A program made the position numbers and the translations under genes. Of a stretch of 64,000 nucleotides of DNA, positions 8,465 through 17,346 are shown in pieces (position 1 is the first letter of the stretch; every line of letters begins with the position of its first letter). The stretch is from Rhodanobacter sp. T12-5. Its GTDB lineage: Bacteria > Pseudomonadota > Gammaproteobacteria > Xanthomonadales > Rhodanobacteraceae. The notes below the pieces were generated by a model. That model saw only the letters and a list, made by a program, of their open reading frames with translations. It had not been told where the DNA came from and did no database searches. The stretch is from the NCBI RefSeq assembly GCF_008329435.1, contig NZ_NPKN01000007.1, positions 124,001 through 188,000 on the forward strand. The letters are read 5' to 3'.

Positions 8465-9520
8465 TCAGGGTACCGACACGACGTTGCCGTCGATGCCAAG
8501 CCTGGCCTTGATCTGATCGTGTACCTGCTGCGCATCGCCGCGCTGCGTCTGCGGCCCGGCGCGCACGCGCCACAGGGTCTTGCCGCCGGACTGCACCGAG
8601 TCGACGAAGCCGTCGAAACCGTTCGCGCGCAACTTGTCGCGCAAGGCGTTGGCATCGGCCCGATCGCTCACGGCCGCCAACTGCACGGCCCAGCCGCCCG
8701 GCTTGCCGGCCGCCGATGCGGTTTTCGTCGATCGGGTGGCCGCCGTCGCCGCGTCGTCGTGACTGGCGTCCTGCTCCAGCCGCGCCGGCACGCCGGGGAT
8801 GGACTGGATGATCTTCAGGCGCGCCGCTTCGGCCGCCGTGCGCGTCTCGAACGGCCCCGCGATGACCAGCGTGCGCGGCTTGCCGGCCTGGCTGATGGCA
8901 TGGCCCGTAACGGGATAGCCCAGTGCGCGCACGCGACGCTCCAGGTTCGCGGCACCGGCGGCACTGGCGTACGCGCTGAGGTTGAGCGAATAGCTGCCAT
9001 GGCCCGCTGCGGGTGCTGCAGCTGTCGTTGCCGGGGGCGTTGCCGGCGCCACGGCGGGTTTGACCGGCGCCTTGACCGGGGGCGGCGGCGTGATCGCGGG
9101 CGGGGTGCTGTCGACGGCGGTCCGCTGCGCAATCACCGGCTGGCTCGGCGACGCGCCGGTGCCGATCTTCACCGTGGTCGGCACCGGCGGCTTGCCCGCC
9201 TCGGGATCGGTTTCCACATCGCGCGGGCGGTTCGAGCCGATCTCGACCGTGGCCAGTCGATCGCCCGAGGCCGGCGTCACCGACGTGGTCGGCAGCGCGG
9301 CAGCAGTCGACGAACCGGCCACGGCATCCGGGCTCAGGCTCATCGTCCGGGTCTGCAGGTCACGATCCGGCGCCGGCGGTATCGCCAGGTTGACGGCCTG
9401 ATCGCCACCGGGAGCCGGCGGATTGCTGGAAAAGAACATCGGCACGAACAGAACCGCCAATGCAATCAGGACGGCGGCTCCCAGCAGGCGTGTTTTCAAG
9501 TCTTCGCTCCAAGGCGGCAA
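8465..9520 (-). CDS. dedD: SPOR-domain cell-division protein, DedD-like
   Basis: A 351-residue protein with a short cytoplasmic start ('MPPWSEDLKTRLLGAAVLIALAVLFVPMFF'), one membrane helix and a Pro/Ala/Thr-rich periplasmic linker. Two SPOR-like units follow: about residues 175-240 ('YSLNLSAYASAAGAANLERRV') and 265-350 ('WAVQLAAVSDRADANALRDKL'). SPOR domains bind denuded septal peptidoglycan. Position between folC and cvpA identifies it as the dedD equivalent. E. coli DedD has one SPOR domain, so the first, weaker unit would be an extra copy; that reading is by eye. Confidence 0.85.
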   Translation of the reverse strand: MPPWSEDLKTRLLGAAVLIALAVLFVPMFFSSNPPAPGGDQAVNLAIPPAPDRDLQTRTMSLSPDAVAGSSTAAALPTTSVTPASGDRLATVEIGSNRPRDVETDPEAGKPPVPTTVKIGTGASPSQPVIAQRTAVDSTPPAITPPPPVKAPVKPAVAPATPPATTAAAPAAGHGSYSLNLSAYASAAGAANLERRVRALGYPVTGHAISQAGKPRTLVIAGPFETRTAAEAARLKIIQSIPGVPARLEQDASHDDAATAATRSTKTASAAGKPGGWAVQLAAVSDRADANALRDKLRANGFDGFVDSVQSGGKTLWRVRAGPQTQRGDAQQVHDQIKARLGIDGNVVSVP

Positions 9521-9587
9521 ACGCGATGCACAACGGCGCGATTATACCTGCCCGCGCCGAGCCCCATGAGCCGACCGCCAAGTCGCC

Positions 9588-10883
9588 TCAATTGCTGCGT
9601 TCAGCAAGTACGGCGCTGGCCACGAAGAACGAGCCGAACGCCAGGATCCGCTCGACCGGCCGCGTCGTCGATCGCGCCGCCGCCAGTGCAGAGGGCACAT
9701 CGGGATGCATGTCGAACGACGCCTGCGGAAGGGTCTGCTGCAGGATCTCGGCCAGCGACGCCACCGCCAGCCCGCGCGGCGTCGCCTGGTCCAGCCCGGC
9801 CAGGTGCCAGTGGTCGATCCGTGCGCCCAATGCAGCGATCACACCGGCCACGTCCTTGTCCGCCAGCGCGCCGTAGACCGCATGCACGCGGGCCGGCGGT
9901 TGTGCGTCCAGCCATTCGGCCAGCGCGCGCGCAGCCTGCGGGTTGTGGCCCACGTCCACGATCAGGCCCGGATCGCCACCGAGCGACTGCAGGCGTGCCG
10001 GCGCGCGCACCGCATGCAGGCCGGCGCAGACCGTTGCGAGGAAGTCCTTTGGTGCGATCGACTCGTCGTCGCGCCACAAGGCGTGCAGCGCCGCTATCGC
10101 CGCGGCGGCATTGGCATGCTGCACCGGCGCCACCAGGGCCGGATCGGGCAGTTCCATCGTGGTGCCGTCGCGATGCCGCCAGCGCCAGCCGTCCATGTGA
10201 CGCTCGGTGTGGAAATCGACGCCCGCACGTTCCACTCGCGCCGCACACGCAGCCAGCGCATTCAGCAGCCCCGCCGGGGGATCCAGTTCGCCCACGATGG
10301 CCGGCCGCCCGTGCCGCGCGATGCCGGCCTTCTCGCGACCGATGCTGTCGCGATCCGGACCGAGCCACTCCATGTGGTCAAGGTCCACCGTGGTGACGAT
10401 CGCCACGTCCGCGTCGATGATGTTCACCGCGTCCAACCGCCCGCCCAGGCCCACTTCCAGCACCGCCACATCGAGCGCGGCACAGGCAAACAGGTCCAGC
10501 GCAGCCAGCGTGCCGAACTCGAAATAGGTCAACGGGATGGCATCGTCCCGATCCGCTCCCCGCGCCGCCTCGATCCGCTCGAACGAGGCGACCAGCGCGG
10601 CGTCGCCGGCGTTGACGCGATCGATGCGGATGCGCTCGTTGTAATCCAGCAGGTGCGGCGAGGTGAATGCACCCACCCGCAAGCCTGCCGCGGACAGCAT
10701 CGCCTCCAGCAGCGCCACGGTCGACCCCTTGCCGTTGGTGCCGCCAACGATGATCACCTGCTTCGCCGGTGCCGGCGCGCCCATGCGTTGCCACACCTCG
10801 CACACGCGATCGAGCCCCAGCTCGATGCTGTGCACGTTGACGCTTTCCTGGTACGCCAGCCATTGGGAGAGAGTGCGGGTCAT
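9588..10883 (-). CDS. folC: Dihydrofolate/folylpolyglutamate synthase
   Basis: FolC adds glutamate to dihydropteroate and to folates in the cytoplasm, using ATP. The 431-residue protein has the Mur-ligase-like ATP loop 'VGGTNGKGSTVALLEAML', the 'FTSPHLLDYNERIRID' segment, 'LEVGLGGRLDAVNIID' and 'VDVGHNPQA', all FolC hallmarks. It heads the folC-dedD-cvpA-purF series on the minus strand, with 67 nt before the SPOR gene. A hairpin of a second REP-like family lies upstream at about 10934-11005. Confidence 0.96.
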   Translation of the reverse strand: MTRTLSQWLAYQESVNVHSIELGLDRVCEVWQRMGAPAPAKQVIIVGGTNGKGSTVALLEAMLSAAGLRVGAFTSPHLLDYNERIRIDRVNAGDAALVASFERIEAARGADRDDAIPLTYFEFGTLAALDLFACAALDVAVLEVGLGGRLDAVNIIDADVAIVTTVDLDHMEWLGPDRDSIGREKAGIARHGRPAIVGELDPPAGLLNALAACAARVERAGVDFHTERHMDGWRWRHRDGTTMELPDPALVAPVQHANAAAAIAALHALWRDDESIAPKDFLATVCAGLHAVRAPARLQSLGGDPGLIVDVGHNPQAARALAEWLDAQPPARVHAVYGALADKDVAGVIAALGARIDHWHLAGLDQATPRGLAVASLAEILQQTLPQASFDMHPDVPSALAAARSTTRPVERILAFGSFFVASAVLAERSN

Positions 10884-10933
10884 GCGACGATCATGTGGAG
10901 GAGAGGCGCGAAGCTTAAGGCAAGCCGCGCCCC

Positions 10934-11005
10934 GTAGGAGCGGCTTCAGCCGCGATGCCCTTGCCTTGGGCTCAGGAACAAGGGCATCGCAGCTGAAGCC
11001 GCCCC
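10934..11005. repeat. REP-like hairpin, GGCTTCAGCCGCGAT family
   Basis: An imperfect inverted repeat: GTAGGAGCGGCTTCAGCCG on the left, then the reverse complement of CTTCAGCTGCGATGCCCTT on the right. It sits in the 141-nt gap between the ends of folC (start side) and copA (stop side). The same core GGCTTCAGCCGCGAT recurs in the hairpin at 26191-26272, so this is a second dispersed palindromic family. Confidence 0.75.
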
Positions 11006-11024
11006 ATTCCGACCCACAGCACGT

Positions 11025-13355
11025 TCACAATCTGGTCTTGCGCAGCCGCAGCGCGTTGCTCACCACCGACACCGAGCTGAAGCTCATCGCCAACGCGGCA
11101 ATCATCGGCGACAGCGTGACGCCGAGCCACGGATACAACGCACCGGCCGCCAGCGGCACGCCGACCGCGTTGTAGACGAAGGCGAAAAACAGGTTCTGGC
11201 GGATGTTGCGTACCGTGGCCTGCGACAGCCTGCGCGCACGCACGATCGCGCCCAGTTCGCCCTTCACCAGAGTCACCTGCGCGCTCTGCATTGCCACGTC
11301 GGTGCCGCCGCCCATCGCAATGCCGATGTCGGCGGCGGCCAGCGCCGGCGCGTCGTTGATGCCATCGCCCGCCATCGCCACGCGGCGGCCTTCGGCCTTG
11401 AGCCGGTTCACCACCGCCGCCTTGTCGGCCGGCGACGCATCGGCGTGCACCTCGTCGATGCCCAGCGTACGGGCCACCGATTGCGCGGTGGTGGCGTTGT
11501 CGCCGGTAAGCATCACGATGCGCAGGCCGACAGCGTGCAACGCCTCGATCGCCGCAGGCGTTTGCGGCTTGATCCGGTCGGCCACTGCCAGCAAGGCGGC
11601 GAGCGTTCCATCGACCGCCAGGAACATCACCGTGGCGCCCTGCCCGCGCAATTGTTCGGCGCGCGCCTTGGCGTCGTCACCGATCTCGATGCGCAACTCG
11701 GCCATCAGTTTCGCGTTGCCCAACGCCACGTCGTCGGCGTCCACTTTCGCACTGACGCCACGACCGGCCAGCGAACGGAAGTCCACTACCGCCGGCATCG
11801 CCGCTTCCTCGGCATCCGCGGCATTCACGATCGCCCGTGCCAGCGGATGCTCGCTGGGCCGCTCCAGCGCGGCGGCCAGCGCCAGCAGATGTTCGCGCGG
11901 CTGCCCGCCCAGGCTCACCAGCTCGGTCAACACCGGTTTGCCCATGGTCAGCGTGCCGGTCTTGTCCACCACCAACGTGTCGATGTCATGCAGGGATTCA
12001 ATGGCCCTGGCATCCTTGAACAACACGCCATGCTGCGCCCCGCGCCCACTGGCGACCATGATCGAGATCGGCGTGGCCAGGCCCAGCGCGCACGGACACG
12101 CGATGATCAACACCGACACCGCGGCGATCAGCGCGTGGGTGAGCCGCGGCTCCGGCCCCAGCAGCGCCCACGCCGCGAACGCGATCAGGGCAACTGCCAC
12201 CACCGCCGGCACGAACCACGCCGCCACCTTGTCGGCCACGCGCTGCAGCGGTGCCTTGCTGCGCTGGGCCTGTGCCACCAGCGCCACGATCTGCGCCAGC
12301 ATCGTTTCGCCCCCGACCTTCTGTGCGCGCATGGTCAGCGCGCCATCCTGGTTCACGGTGCCACCGGTCAGCGGCTCATCCTTCGTCTTCGCCACCGGCA
12401 TCGGCTCGCCGGTGAGCATCGACTCGTCGACGTGGCTCTCGCCGTCCAGCACGATGCCATCGACCGGAACCTTTTCACCGGGACGCACGCGCAGCACGTC
12501 GCCGGCATGCAGGTCATCCAGCGACACGTCGCTCTCGCTGCCGTCGGCGGCGATCCGTCGCGCGATTTTCGGTGCCAGCCCCAGCAATGCCTTCAGCGCT
12601 GCACCGGTACGCCGGCGGGCGCGCAGCTCCAGGAAATCGCCCAGCGTGACCAGGGTGACGATCACCGCCGCCGATTCGAAATACACCGCGACACGGCCGT
12701 GCATGTCGCGGAACCCGCCCGGAAAAATCCCCGGCAGCAGGAACGCCACCGTGCTGTACAGCCACGCCACGCCTGTACCCAGCGCGATCAACGTGTACAT
12801 GTTCGGCAACCACGGCTTCAGCGAACGCCACCCACGCGCGAAGAACGGCGCACCGCCCCACAACACCACGATGCCGGCCAGCACGGCCTCGATCCACGCC
12901 GCCACGCCATCCCATGGCGCGGGCAGATGCCAGCCGAACAGATGCGGCCCCATGGCCAGCGCGAATACCGGCACGGTCAGCGCAACCAGCAGCCAGAAAC
13001 GCCTCGTCATCGAGGACAGCTCGCCGCCGTCGTCCGCGTCCAGCGTCGGCATCATCGGCTCCAGTGCCATGCCGCAAATCGGGCAATGACCGGGGCCGAC
13101 CTGCCGGACTTCGGGATGCATCGGACAGGTGTAGATCGTGCCGGGTGGTGCCGGGGGCGATTCCCCGCGCGCTTCGAGATACGCCGACGGATCAGCCACG
13201 AACTTTTCGCGGCATCGCGCTGAACAGAAGCAATACGTCTGGCCATCGTTCTCGGCGCGGTGTTTTGCGGTCCGCGGATCCACCGTCATCCCGCACACCG
13301 GATCGATCGTCGTCGCGGCCCCGTCGCCGCCGTGGCAGCAGGCGTGGGCGTTCAT
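11025..13355 (-). CDS. copA: Cu+-exporting P1B-type ATPase with YHS and heavy-metal-binding N-terminus
   Basis: A 776-residue P1B ATPase that pumps copper(I) (or silver) out of the cytoplasm. Its N-terminus has a Cys/His-rich start ([10 protein letters not shown]), a YHS domain ('[10 protein letters not shown]', '[12 protein letters not shown]') and a 'YTCPMHPEV...[12 protein letters not shown]' metal-binding segment in place of classic CxxC HMA domains. The core shows '[10 protein letters not shown]', DKTGTLT and '[11 protein letters not shown]'. The start ATG overlaps the CueR-like stop codon as ATGA, so the two are translationally coupled. The longer frame upstream of this ATG lies inside the regulator and was rejected. 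Copper specificity follows from CPC and the regulator, not from direct evidence. Confidence 0.93.
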   Translation of the reverse strand: MNAHACCHGGDGAATTIDPVCGMTVDPRTAKHRAENDGQTYCFCSARCREKFVADPSAYLEARGESPPAPPGTIYTCPMHPEVRQVGPGHCPICGMALEPMMPTLDADDGGELSSMTRRFWLLVALTVPVFALAMGPHLFGWHLPAPWDGVAAWIEAVLAGIVVLWGGAPFFARGWRSLKPWLPNMYTLIALGTGVAWLYSTVAFLLPGIFPGGFRDMHGRVAVYFESAAVIVTLVTLGDFLELRARRRTGAALKALLGLAPKIARRIAADGSESDVSLDDLHAGDVLRVRPGEKVPVDGIVLDGESHVDESMLTGEPMPVAKTKDEPLTGGTVNQDGALTMRAQKVGGETMLAQIVALVAQAQRSKAPLQRVADKVAAWFVPAVVAVALIAFAAWALLGPEPRLTHALIAAVSVLIIACPCALGLATPISIMVASGRGAQHGVLFKDARAIESLHDIDTLVVDKTGTLTMGKPVLTELVSLGGQPREHLLALAAALERPSEHPLARAIVNAADAEEAAMPAVVDFRSLAGRGVSAKVDADDVALGNAKLMAELRIEIGDDAKARAEQLRGQGATVMFLAVDGTLAALLAVADRIKPQTPAAIEALHAVGLRIVMLTGDNATTAQSVARTLGIDEVHADASPADKAAVVNRLKAEGRRVAMAGDGINDAPALAAADIGIAMGGGTDVAMQSAQVTLVKGELGAIVRARRLSQATVRNIRQNLFFAFVYNAVGVPLAAGALYPWLGVTLSPMIAALAMSFSSVSVVSNALRLRKTRL

Positions 13356-13777
13356 GCCGACACCTCGTCGTCGCTCAGCGCGCGCAGGATCGGGCATGCT
13401 TCCGGCTTGCCATGCCCCGGGCACGACGCGACCAGCTGCGCCAACCCGTCACGCACGCGCTGCAACTCGACGATCCGCTGCTCGATTGCCGCCAGTCGCG
13501 TTTCGGCCCGCTGCTTCACCGCCTTCACTCCGCGCTGGCGATCGGCCGACAGCGCCAGCAACTCGCGGATCTCCTCCAGCGTGAAGCCGAGATCCTTCGC
13601 GCGGCGGATGAAGCGCAACTGGGCAACCGTGCCGTCACCGTAACTGCGATAGCCCGAGGCACGCCGCTGCGGCTCGGGCAGCAGGCCCTCGCGCTCGTAA
13701 TAACGGATCGTGTCGATCGCCACGCCGACGCGTTTGGCGAGGGCACCGATGGTCAGGGAGGGAGTTTGTGTGTTCAT
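13352..13777 (-). CDS. MerR-family metal-responsive regulator, CueR-like
   Basis: A 141-residue MerR-type activator. The N-terminal winged helix reads '[26 protein letters not shown]', followed by a dimerisation coiled coil and the metal loop '[14 protein letters not shown]', a Cys-x8-Cys pair near the C-terminus. CueR has Cys-x7-Cys with a very similar 'CPG...CPI' setting, so a copper(I)/silver sensor is likely; a zinc or lead sensor cannot be excluded. ATG at 13777 was chosen because it follows the MerR-type promoter at 13785-13816. Its stop overlaps copA by 4 nt. Confidence 0.88.
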   Translation of the reverse strand: MNTQTPSLTIGALAKRVGVAIDTIRYYEREGLLPEPQRRASGYRSYGDGTVAQLRFIRRAKDLGFTLEEIRELLALSADRQRGVKAVKQRAETRLAAIEQRIVELQRVRDGLAQLVASCPGHGKPEACPILRALSDDEVSA

Positions 13778-13784
13778 GCCGCCT

Positions 13785-13816
13785 ACTCTAGACCTTTGAT
13801 CAAGGTCCAGAGTCAA
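13785..13816 (-). promoter_or_regulatory. MerR-type promoter/operator of the cueR-copA operon
   Basis: Read on the minus strand: -35 TTGACT (13816-13811), a 20-bp spacer, -10 TAGAGT (13790-13785). The near-perfect dyad of about 12-bp arms (ACTCTGGACCTT against ACTCTAGACCTT) at 13785-13813 fills the spacer. An over-long spacer with a dyad in it is the hallmark of MerR-activated promoters. The first codon begins at 13777, so the leader is very short. Confidence 0.85.
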
Positions 13817-13835
13817 GCGGCTTCCATCCGGCGTG

Positions 13836-15005
13836 CTACACCGTCCAGATTTCCTTGAACACGCGGCTGAAATTCAGACCCAGCACCTTCTCGGTCGCGC
13901 GGCTGCCGTAGCCGCGTTTCAGCAGAGCGTCCGCGACCCGCTCCAGCTTGCGCGGCGTGTTGATGTCGGGGATGTAGGGCGGCCGATTTTCGCCGGGCGC
14001 ACCCACACCCGCTTTGCGTCGCGCTTCCTCATCCGCTGCGATCGCCTTGAGATCGCTGTCGCCGACGGTGAAGAACATCGAATCGGTACCGATGCCGACG
14101 TGGTCTTCGCCGCACACGTCGAGCGCATGCAGCATGTGCCGCATGTAGTCCTCGAGCATCGGTTGGCGGGTATCGACCGTGAGGAATGGCAGCATGTAGA
14201 TGCCCATCACGCCGCCCTTGTCGGCCAGCGCCTTCATCTCGCGATCGGGCTTGTTGCGCGGATGGTCGAACACGCTGCGACAACCCGAGTGCGTGAATAC
14301 CGGCGGCCTGGTCGACATCGCGATGCCGTCGGCGGTGGTGCGCACGTTGGCATGGCTGAGGTCGAGCGCGACACCGAGTTCGTTCATCCGCGCGATCGCC
14401 TTGCGCCCCAGCGCGGTGACACCATCGCTGTCGCCGTCGAGGCAGCCGCAGCCGAACGGCGTGCGGTGGTTGTACGACAACTGCATCACCCGCACGTCGA
14501 GCTGGCGGAACAGGTCGATGCGTTCGAGCTTGTCCTCCAGCATCGACGCCGCCTCGAACGAGAAGATGATCGCGACCTTGTGCTCGCGCCTTGCCCGTTC
14601 GAGGTCGTCGTGGCCGACCACCTTGACGAACATGTCGGGGTATCGCTCGATCAGCGCCTGCGCCGCGGCGATGTCGGCCACGGTTTCCTCGAACGTCCCG
14701 CTGGCACCGCCGAGCGTGCTTTTCAGCGCGGTGAGGCCGGAATCGCGGATGGCCTGCAGCTCCTTGCCGATGTCCTTGTCGCCCGCCAGGGTTCCGAACG
14801 AGGCGAGCGTGTTGCAGTCGAGCACGAAGGCCTTGCGATAGAGCGCATCGGCGTTCGTTTCGCCCGTGGCCACCGATGCATCGCCGAGGACCAGGCCGCC
14901 CTTGCGGGCAGCGAATGCCTTGGCCGGGAGTACCGGCAGCACAGTGGCCAGCAGCGCACTGCCGGAAAGGGCCAGGATTTGCCGGCGCGTCCACATATCG
15001 CTCAT
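13836..15005 (-). CDS. Tat-exported membrane dipeptidase, peptidase family M19
   Basis: A 389-residue renal-dipeptidase-like zinc hydrolase. The N-terminus 'MWTRRQILALSGSALLATVLPVLPAKAFA' (split here in two: MWTRRQILALSG and the hydrophobic stretch after it) carries a twin-arginine signal ending in AKAFA, so it acts in the periplasm after folding. Family landmarks are 'LDCNTLASFG', 'IFSFEAASML', 'VMQLSYNHR', 'LDLSHANVRT' and 'PVFTHSGCRSV'. M19 enzymes cleave dipeptides, some with D-residues. It diverges from a TetR gene across a palindrome at 15060-15074, which suggests TetR control. The start at 15005 follows the Tat signal; a longer frame runs to 15059. Confidence 0.88.
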   Translation of the reverse strand: MSDMWTRRQILALSGSALLATVLPVLPAKAFAARKGGLVLGDASVATGETNADALYRKAFVLDCNTLASFGTLAGDKDIGKELQAIRDSGLTALKSTLGGASGTFEETVADIAAAQALIERYPDMFVKVVGHDDLERARREHKVAIIFSFEAASMLEDKLERIDLFRQLDVRVMQLSYNHRTPFGCGCLDGDSDGVTALGRKAIARMNELGVALDLSHANVRTTADGIAMSTRPPVFTHSGCRSVFDHPRNKPDREMKALADKGGVMGIYMLPFLTVDTRQPMLEDYMRHMLHALDVCGEDHVGIGTDSMFFTVGDSDLKAIAADEEARRKAGVGAPGENRPPYIPDINTPRKLERVADALLKRGYGSRATEKVLGLNFSRVFKEIWTV

Positions 15006-15059
15006 GAGATTGCCTCTTCGAGGTTGCGCCGGCATCGGCGGGAAGGCTGCGACGTTCAA

Positions 15060-15074
15060 TTTATCAGTGATAAA
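15060..15074. promoter_or_regulatory. tetO-like palindromic operator
   Basis: TTTATCAGTGATAAA is a perfect 15-bp palindrome around a central G. Its core TATCAGTGATA equals the core of the classical tetO site. It lies in the 97-nt gap between the dipeptidase start and the TetR start, about 28 nt upstream of the TetR ATG, where one bound dimer could repress both genes. Confidence 0.85.
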
Positions 15075-15102
15075 CTAGCATCCGGAAAACCGAGGTACAA
15101 GC

Positions 15103-15873
15103 ATGCGCAAGAAGGCTCCCGACACCGCCCGCAAGCGCGTCCGCGCACCAACTGCCGCAGCCACCGCCGGCAGCCGGGCCGGGCTCGCCCGCGACCACCT
15201 GGTCGAGGCCGCGCTCGACCTGCTGCAGGAAGCCGGTCTCGACGCACTCAGCACGCGCCGGCTGGCCGACCGCCTCGGCGTGAAATCGCCGGCGCTGTAC
15301 TGGCACGTGCACGACAAGGACGAACTGCTCGGCCTGGTCGCGGACGCGATCTGCGCGAGGATGGCGTTGCCGGCGGCCAGCTTGTCGTTCCGACAGCGTC
15401 TCGAAGCGATCGCCGGAGAATACCGCCGCGTGCTGATCGCCCACCGCGACGCCGCGCGCCTGTTTGCCGAACAGGCCCCGACCGGACCGCACCGCATCAA
15501 ACTGTACGACGCCGCCGTGGGCGCCTTTCTGGACAGCGGCTTCACGCCGCCGGAGGCCGTCGCCATGGCGACGTTCTACCGCAACTACCTGCTCGGCATG
15601 ATCGCCGAGGAAACTCGCCAGGCCTGGCCAACCCGCCCGGAAACCCTGCGTCCCACGGTGGCCTTGGGTATCGAGCTTTCCCAGCTCGGCGACAACGCGC
15701 GCGATTATCCGAACCTGCAAGGCACCGCTGGACTGCTTGCGGACATCGACCCGGCGGAGCTGTTCCGGATCGGCCTCAAGGTGTTGCTCGACGGCATGGA
15801 ATGTCGGCTCGGAGAGATCGCCCATCCTGCCAGGGCAAAATCCGCCGGCAGTCATGGAAAACGAAAACCCTAG
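15103..15873 (+). CDS. TetR-family repressor
   Basis: A 256-residue TetR-type repressor. A basic N-terminal tail precedes the helix-turn-helix region 'LSTRRLADRLGVKSPALYWHVHDKDELL'-like motif (residues about 45-75), close to the HTH of tetracycline repressors. The C-terminal half ends '...DPAELFRIGLKVLLDGMECR', as in the TetR_C ligand domain. A GAGG ribosome site lies 8 nt before the ATG. The tetO-like site just upstream fits this protein as its binder. No tetracycline pump is present, so the ligand is unknown; the divergent M19 dipeptidase and downstream phospholipase are the candidate targets. Confidence 0.88.
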   Translation: MRKKAPDTARKRVRAPTAAATAGSRAGLARDHLVEAALDLLQEAGLDALSTRRLADRLGVKSPALYWHVHDKDELLGLVADAICARMALPAASLSFRQRLEAIAGEYRRVLIAHRDAARLFAEQAPTGPHRIKLYDAAVGAFLDSGFTPPEAVAMATFYRNYLLGMIAEETRQAWPTRPETLRPTVALGIELSQLGDNARDYPNLQGTAGLLADIDPAELFRIGLKVLLDGMECRLGEIAHPARAKSAGSHGKRKP

Positions 15874-15898
15874 CTGCGACAGGCCCATTCACCAGCCC

Positions 15899-17224
15899 AT
15901 GACCTCGGATCGGGATCATCCGCGACAGATACCGACACCTCCGGGGACAGCCGCAAACATGTGGACCGTGATACTTGCCGCCATCGTGATCACGGCTTTC
16001 GTCGTCATCGTGCTGATGAACTTCCATCGCCCGGAAAAATCCGTGCGCCATCACGTCGAGCACTGCCATGCGATCGACGACCCGCAATTCATCCACGAGA
16101 TGGACGCGATGCTCGGCTCTGCCCTGCTTGCAGGCAATGCGATCACCGCACTGCAGAATGGCGACGAGATTTTCCCGGCCATGCTGCAGGCGATCCGCGG
16201 CGCACAGCGCAGCATCACGTTCGAGACCTACATCTACTGGTCCGGCGAGATCGGCCAGCAATTTGCCGACGCGTTGAAGGAGCGCCGCCAGGCCGGCGTG
16301 GCGGTCCACGTGATGCTCGACTGGGCCGGCAGCGCGAAGATGGATGCCCGCCTGCTCGACGAACTCGTCGACGCCGGCGTCGAGTTGGAGCGCTACCACC
16401 CGCTGCGCTGGTACAGCATCGCAAGACTCAACAACCGCACGCATCGCAAGTTGCTGGTGGTCGACGGCCGCATCGGCTTCACCGGGGGTGTCGGCATCGC
16501 CGACCAGTGGAGGGGCCACGCGCAGGATCCCGACCACTGGCGCGACATCCACTTCCGCGTGGAAGGCCCCGTGGTGGCGCAATTGCAGGCCGGCTTCATG
16601 GACAACTGGATCAAGACCACCGGCCGCGTGCTGCACAGCGCCCTGTACTACCCCGCGCTGGAAAAAACCGGCGATACCGGCATGCACCTGTTCGTCAGCT
16701 CACCCGCCAGCGGCAGCGCCAGCATGCGGTTGATGTACCTGCTCGCGGTCGCCGCCGCTACCCGTTCGATCGACCTGCAGGCCGCCTACTTCATCCCCGA
16801 TCGCCTGGTTGCCGAGGCCCTGATTGACGCGCGCGAACGTGGCGTCCGCGTTCGCCTGCTCGTGCCCGGCCGCTACATCGACTCCGCCCTGGTACGCATG
16901 GCAAGCCGCCGCCGCTGGGGCCCACTGCTCGCTGCCGGCGTGGAGATCCACGAGTACCGGCCCACGATGATGCACAACAAGATGCTGATCCTCGACGGCG
17001 AATTGGTCTCGGTCGGCTCCACCAACTTCGACATGCGCTCATTCGACCTCAACGACGAAGCCAGCCTCAACATCTACTCCCGCGAATTCGGCCGGAAGAT
17101 GACCGCGGTGATGGACGCCGACCTGCAGCATGGCAAGCCATATACGCTGGCGATGTGGCAGCAGCGGCCGTGGCGGCAGAAGCTCGGCGAGCTGCTGGTG
17201 CGGCCGATGGAGTCGCAGTTGTAA
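15899..17224 (+). CDS. Phospholipase D-family cardiolipin synthase-like protein
   Basis: A two-HKD PLD enzyme. An N-terminal membrane helix ('MWTVILAAIVITAFVVIVLM') is followed by HKD motif 1 'HRKLLVVDGRIGFTGG' and motif 2 'HNKMLILDGELVSVGSTNFD'. Length (about 440) and the 'FVSSPASGSASMRLMYLLAV' region match ClsB/ClsA-type cardiolipin synthases, which transfer phosphatidyl groups at the inner membrane. Starts are possible at 15854 (overlapping the TetR gene by 20 nt), 15899 and 15959 (directly before the helix); none has a strong ribosome site and 15899 is a compromise. Tight spacing suggests co-transcription with the TetR gene. Confidence 0.87.
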   Translation: MTSDRDHPRQIPTPPGTAANMWTVILAAIVITAFVVIVLMNFHRPEKSVRHHVEHCHAIDDPQFIHEMDAMLGSALLAGNAITALQNGDEIFPAMLQAIRGAQRSITFETYIYWSGEIGQQFADALKERRQAGVAVHVMLDWAGSAKMDARLLDELVDAGVELERYHPLRWYSIARLNNRTHRKLLVVDGRIGFTGGVGIADQWRGHAQDPDHWRDIHFRVEGPVVAQLQAGFMDNWIKTTGRVLHSALYYPALEKTGDTGMHLFVSSPASGSASMRLMYLLAVAAATRSIDLQAAYFIPDRLVAEALIDARERGVRVRLLVPGRYIDSALVRMASRRRWGPLLAAGVEIHEYRPTMMHNKMLILDGELVSVGSTNFDMRSFDLNDEASLNIYSREFGRKMTAVMDADLQHGKPYTLAMWQQRPWRQKLGELLVRPMESQL

Positions 17225-17281
17225 TCGCCCGCTGGCGGCCATCCATTTGGCGCTCCGAACACACCCGCCACGCAGCTTCCC

Positions 17282-17346
17282 GCAGGAGTCCCCGGGGGCA
17301 TGGCTTTGAACAGCAACAAGAGCGCCGCCCGCCGGCGGACTCCTAC
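17282..17346. repeat. Degenerate REP element overlapping the MocR stop codon
   Basis: The right arm at 17324-17346, read on the minus strand, is GTAGGAGTCCGCCGGCGGGC and matches the GTAGGAGnCCGC...GCGGGC consensus of the 6193-6266 element. A weaker partner arm begins at about 17282 (GCAGGAGTCCCC). The TAG in GTAGGAG is the stop codon of the MocR gene (17345-17343). Confidence 0.75.

Noticed and set aside
7718..10396. 892-codon open frame on the plus strand
   Set aside because: Antisense to cvpA, the SPOR gene and folC; no motif, composition of a shadow frame.
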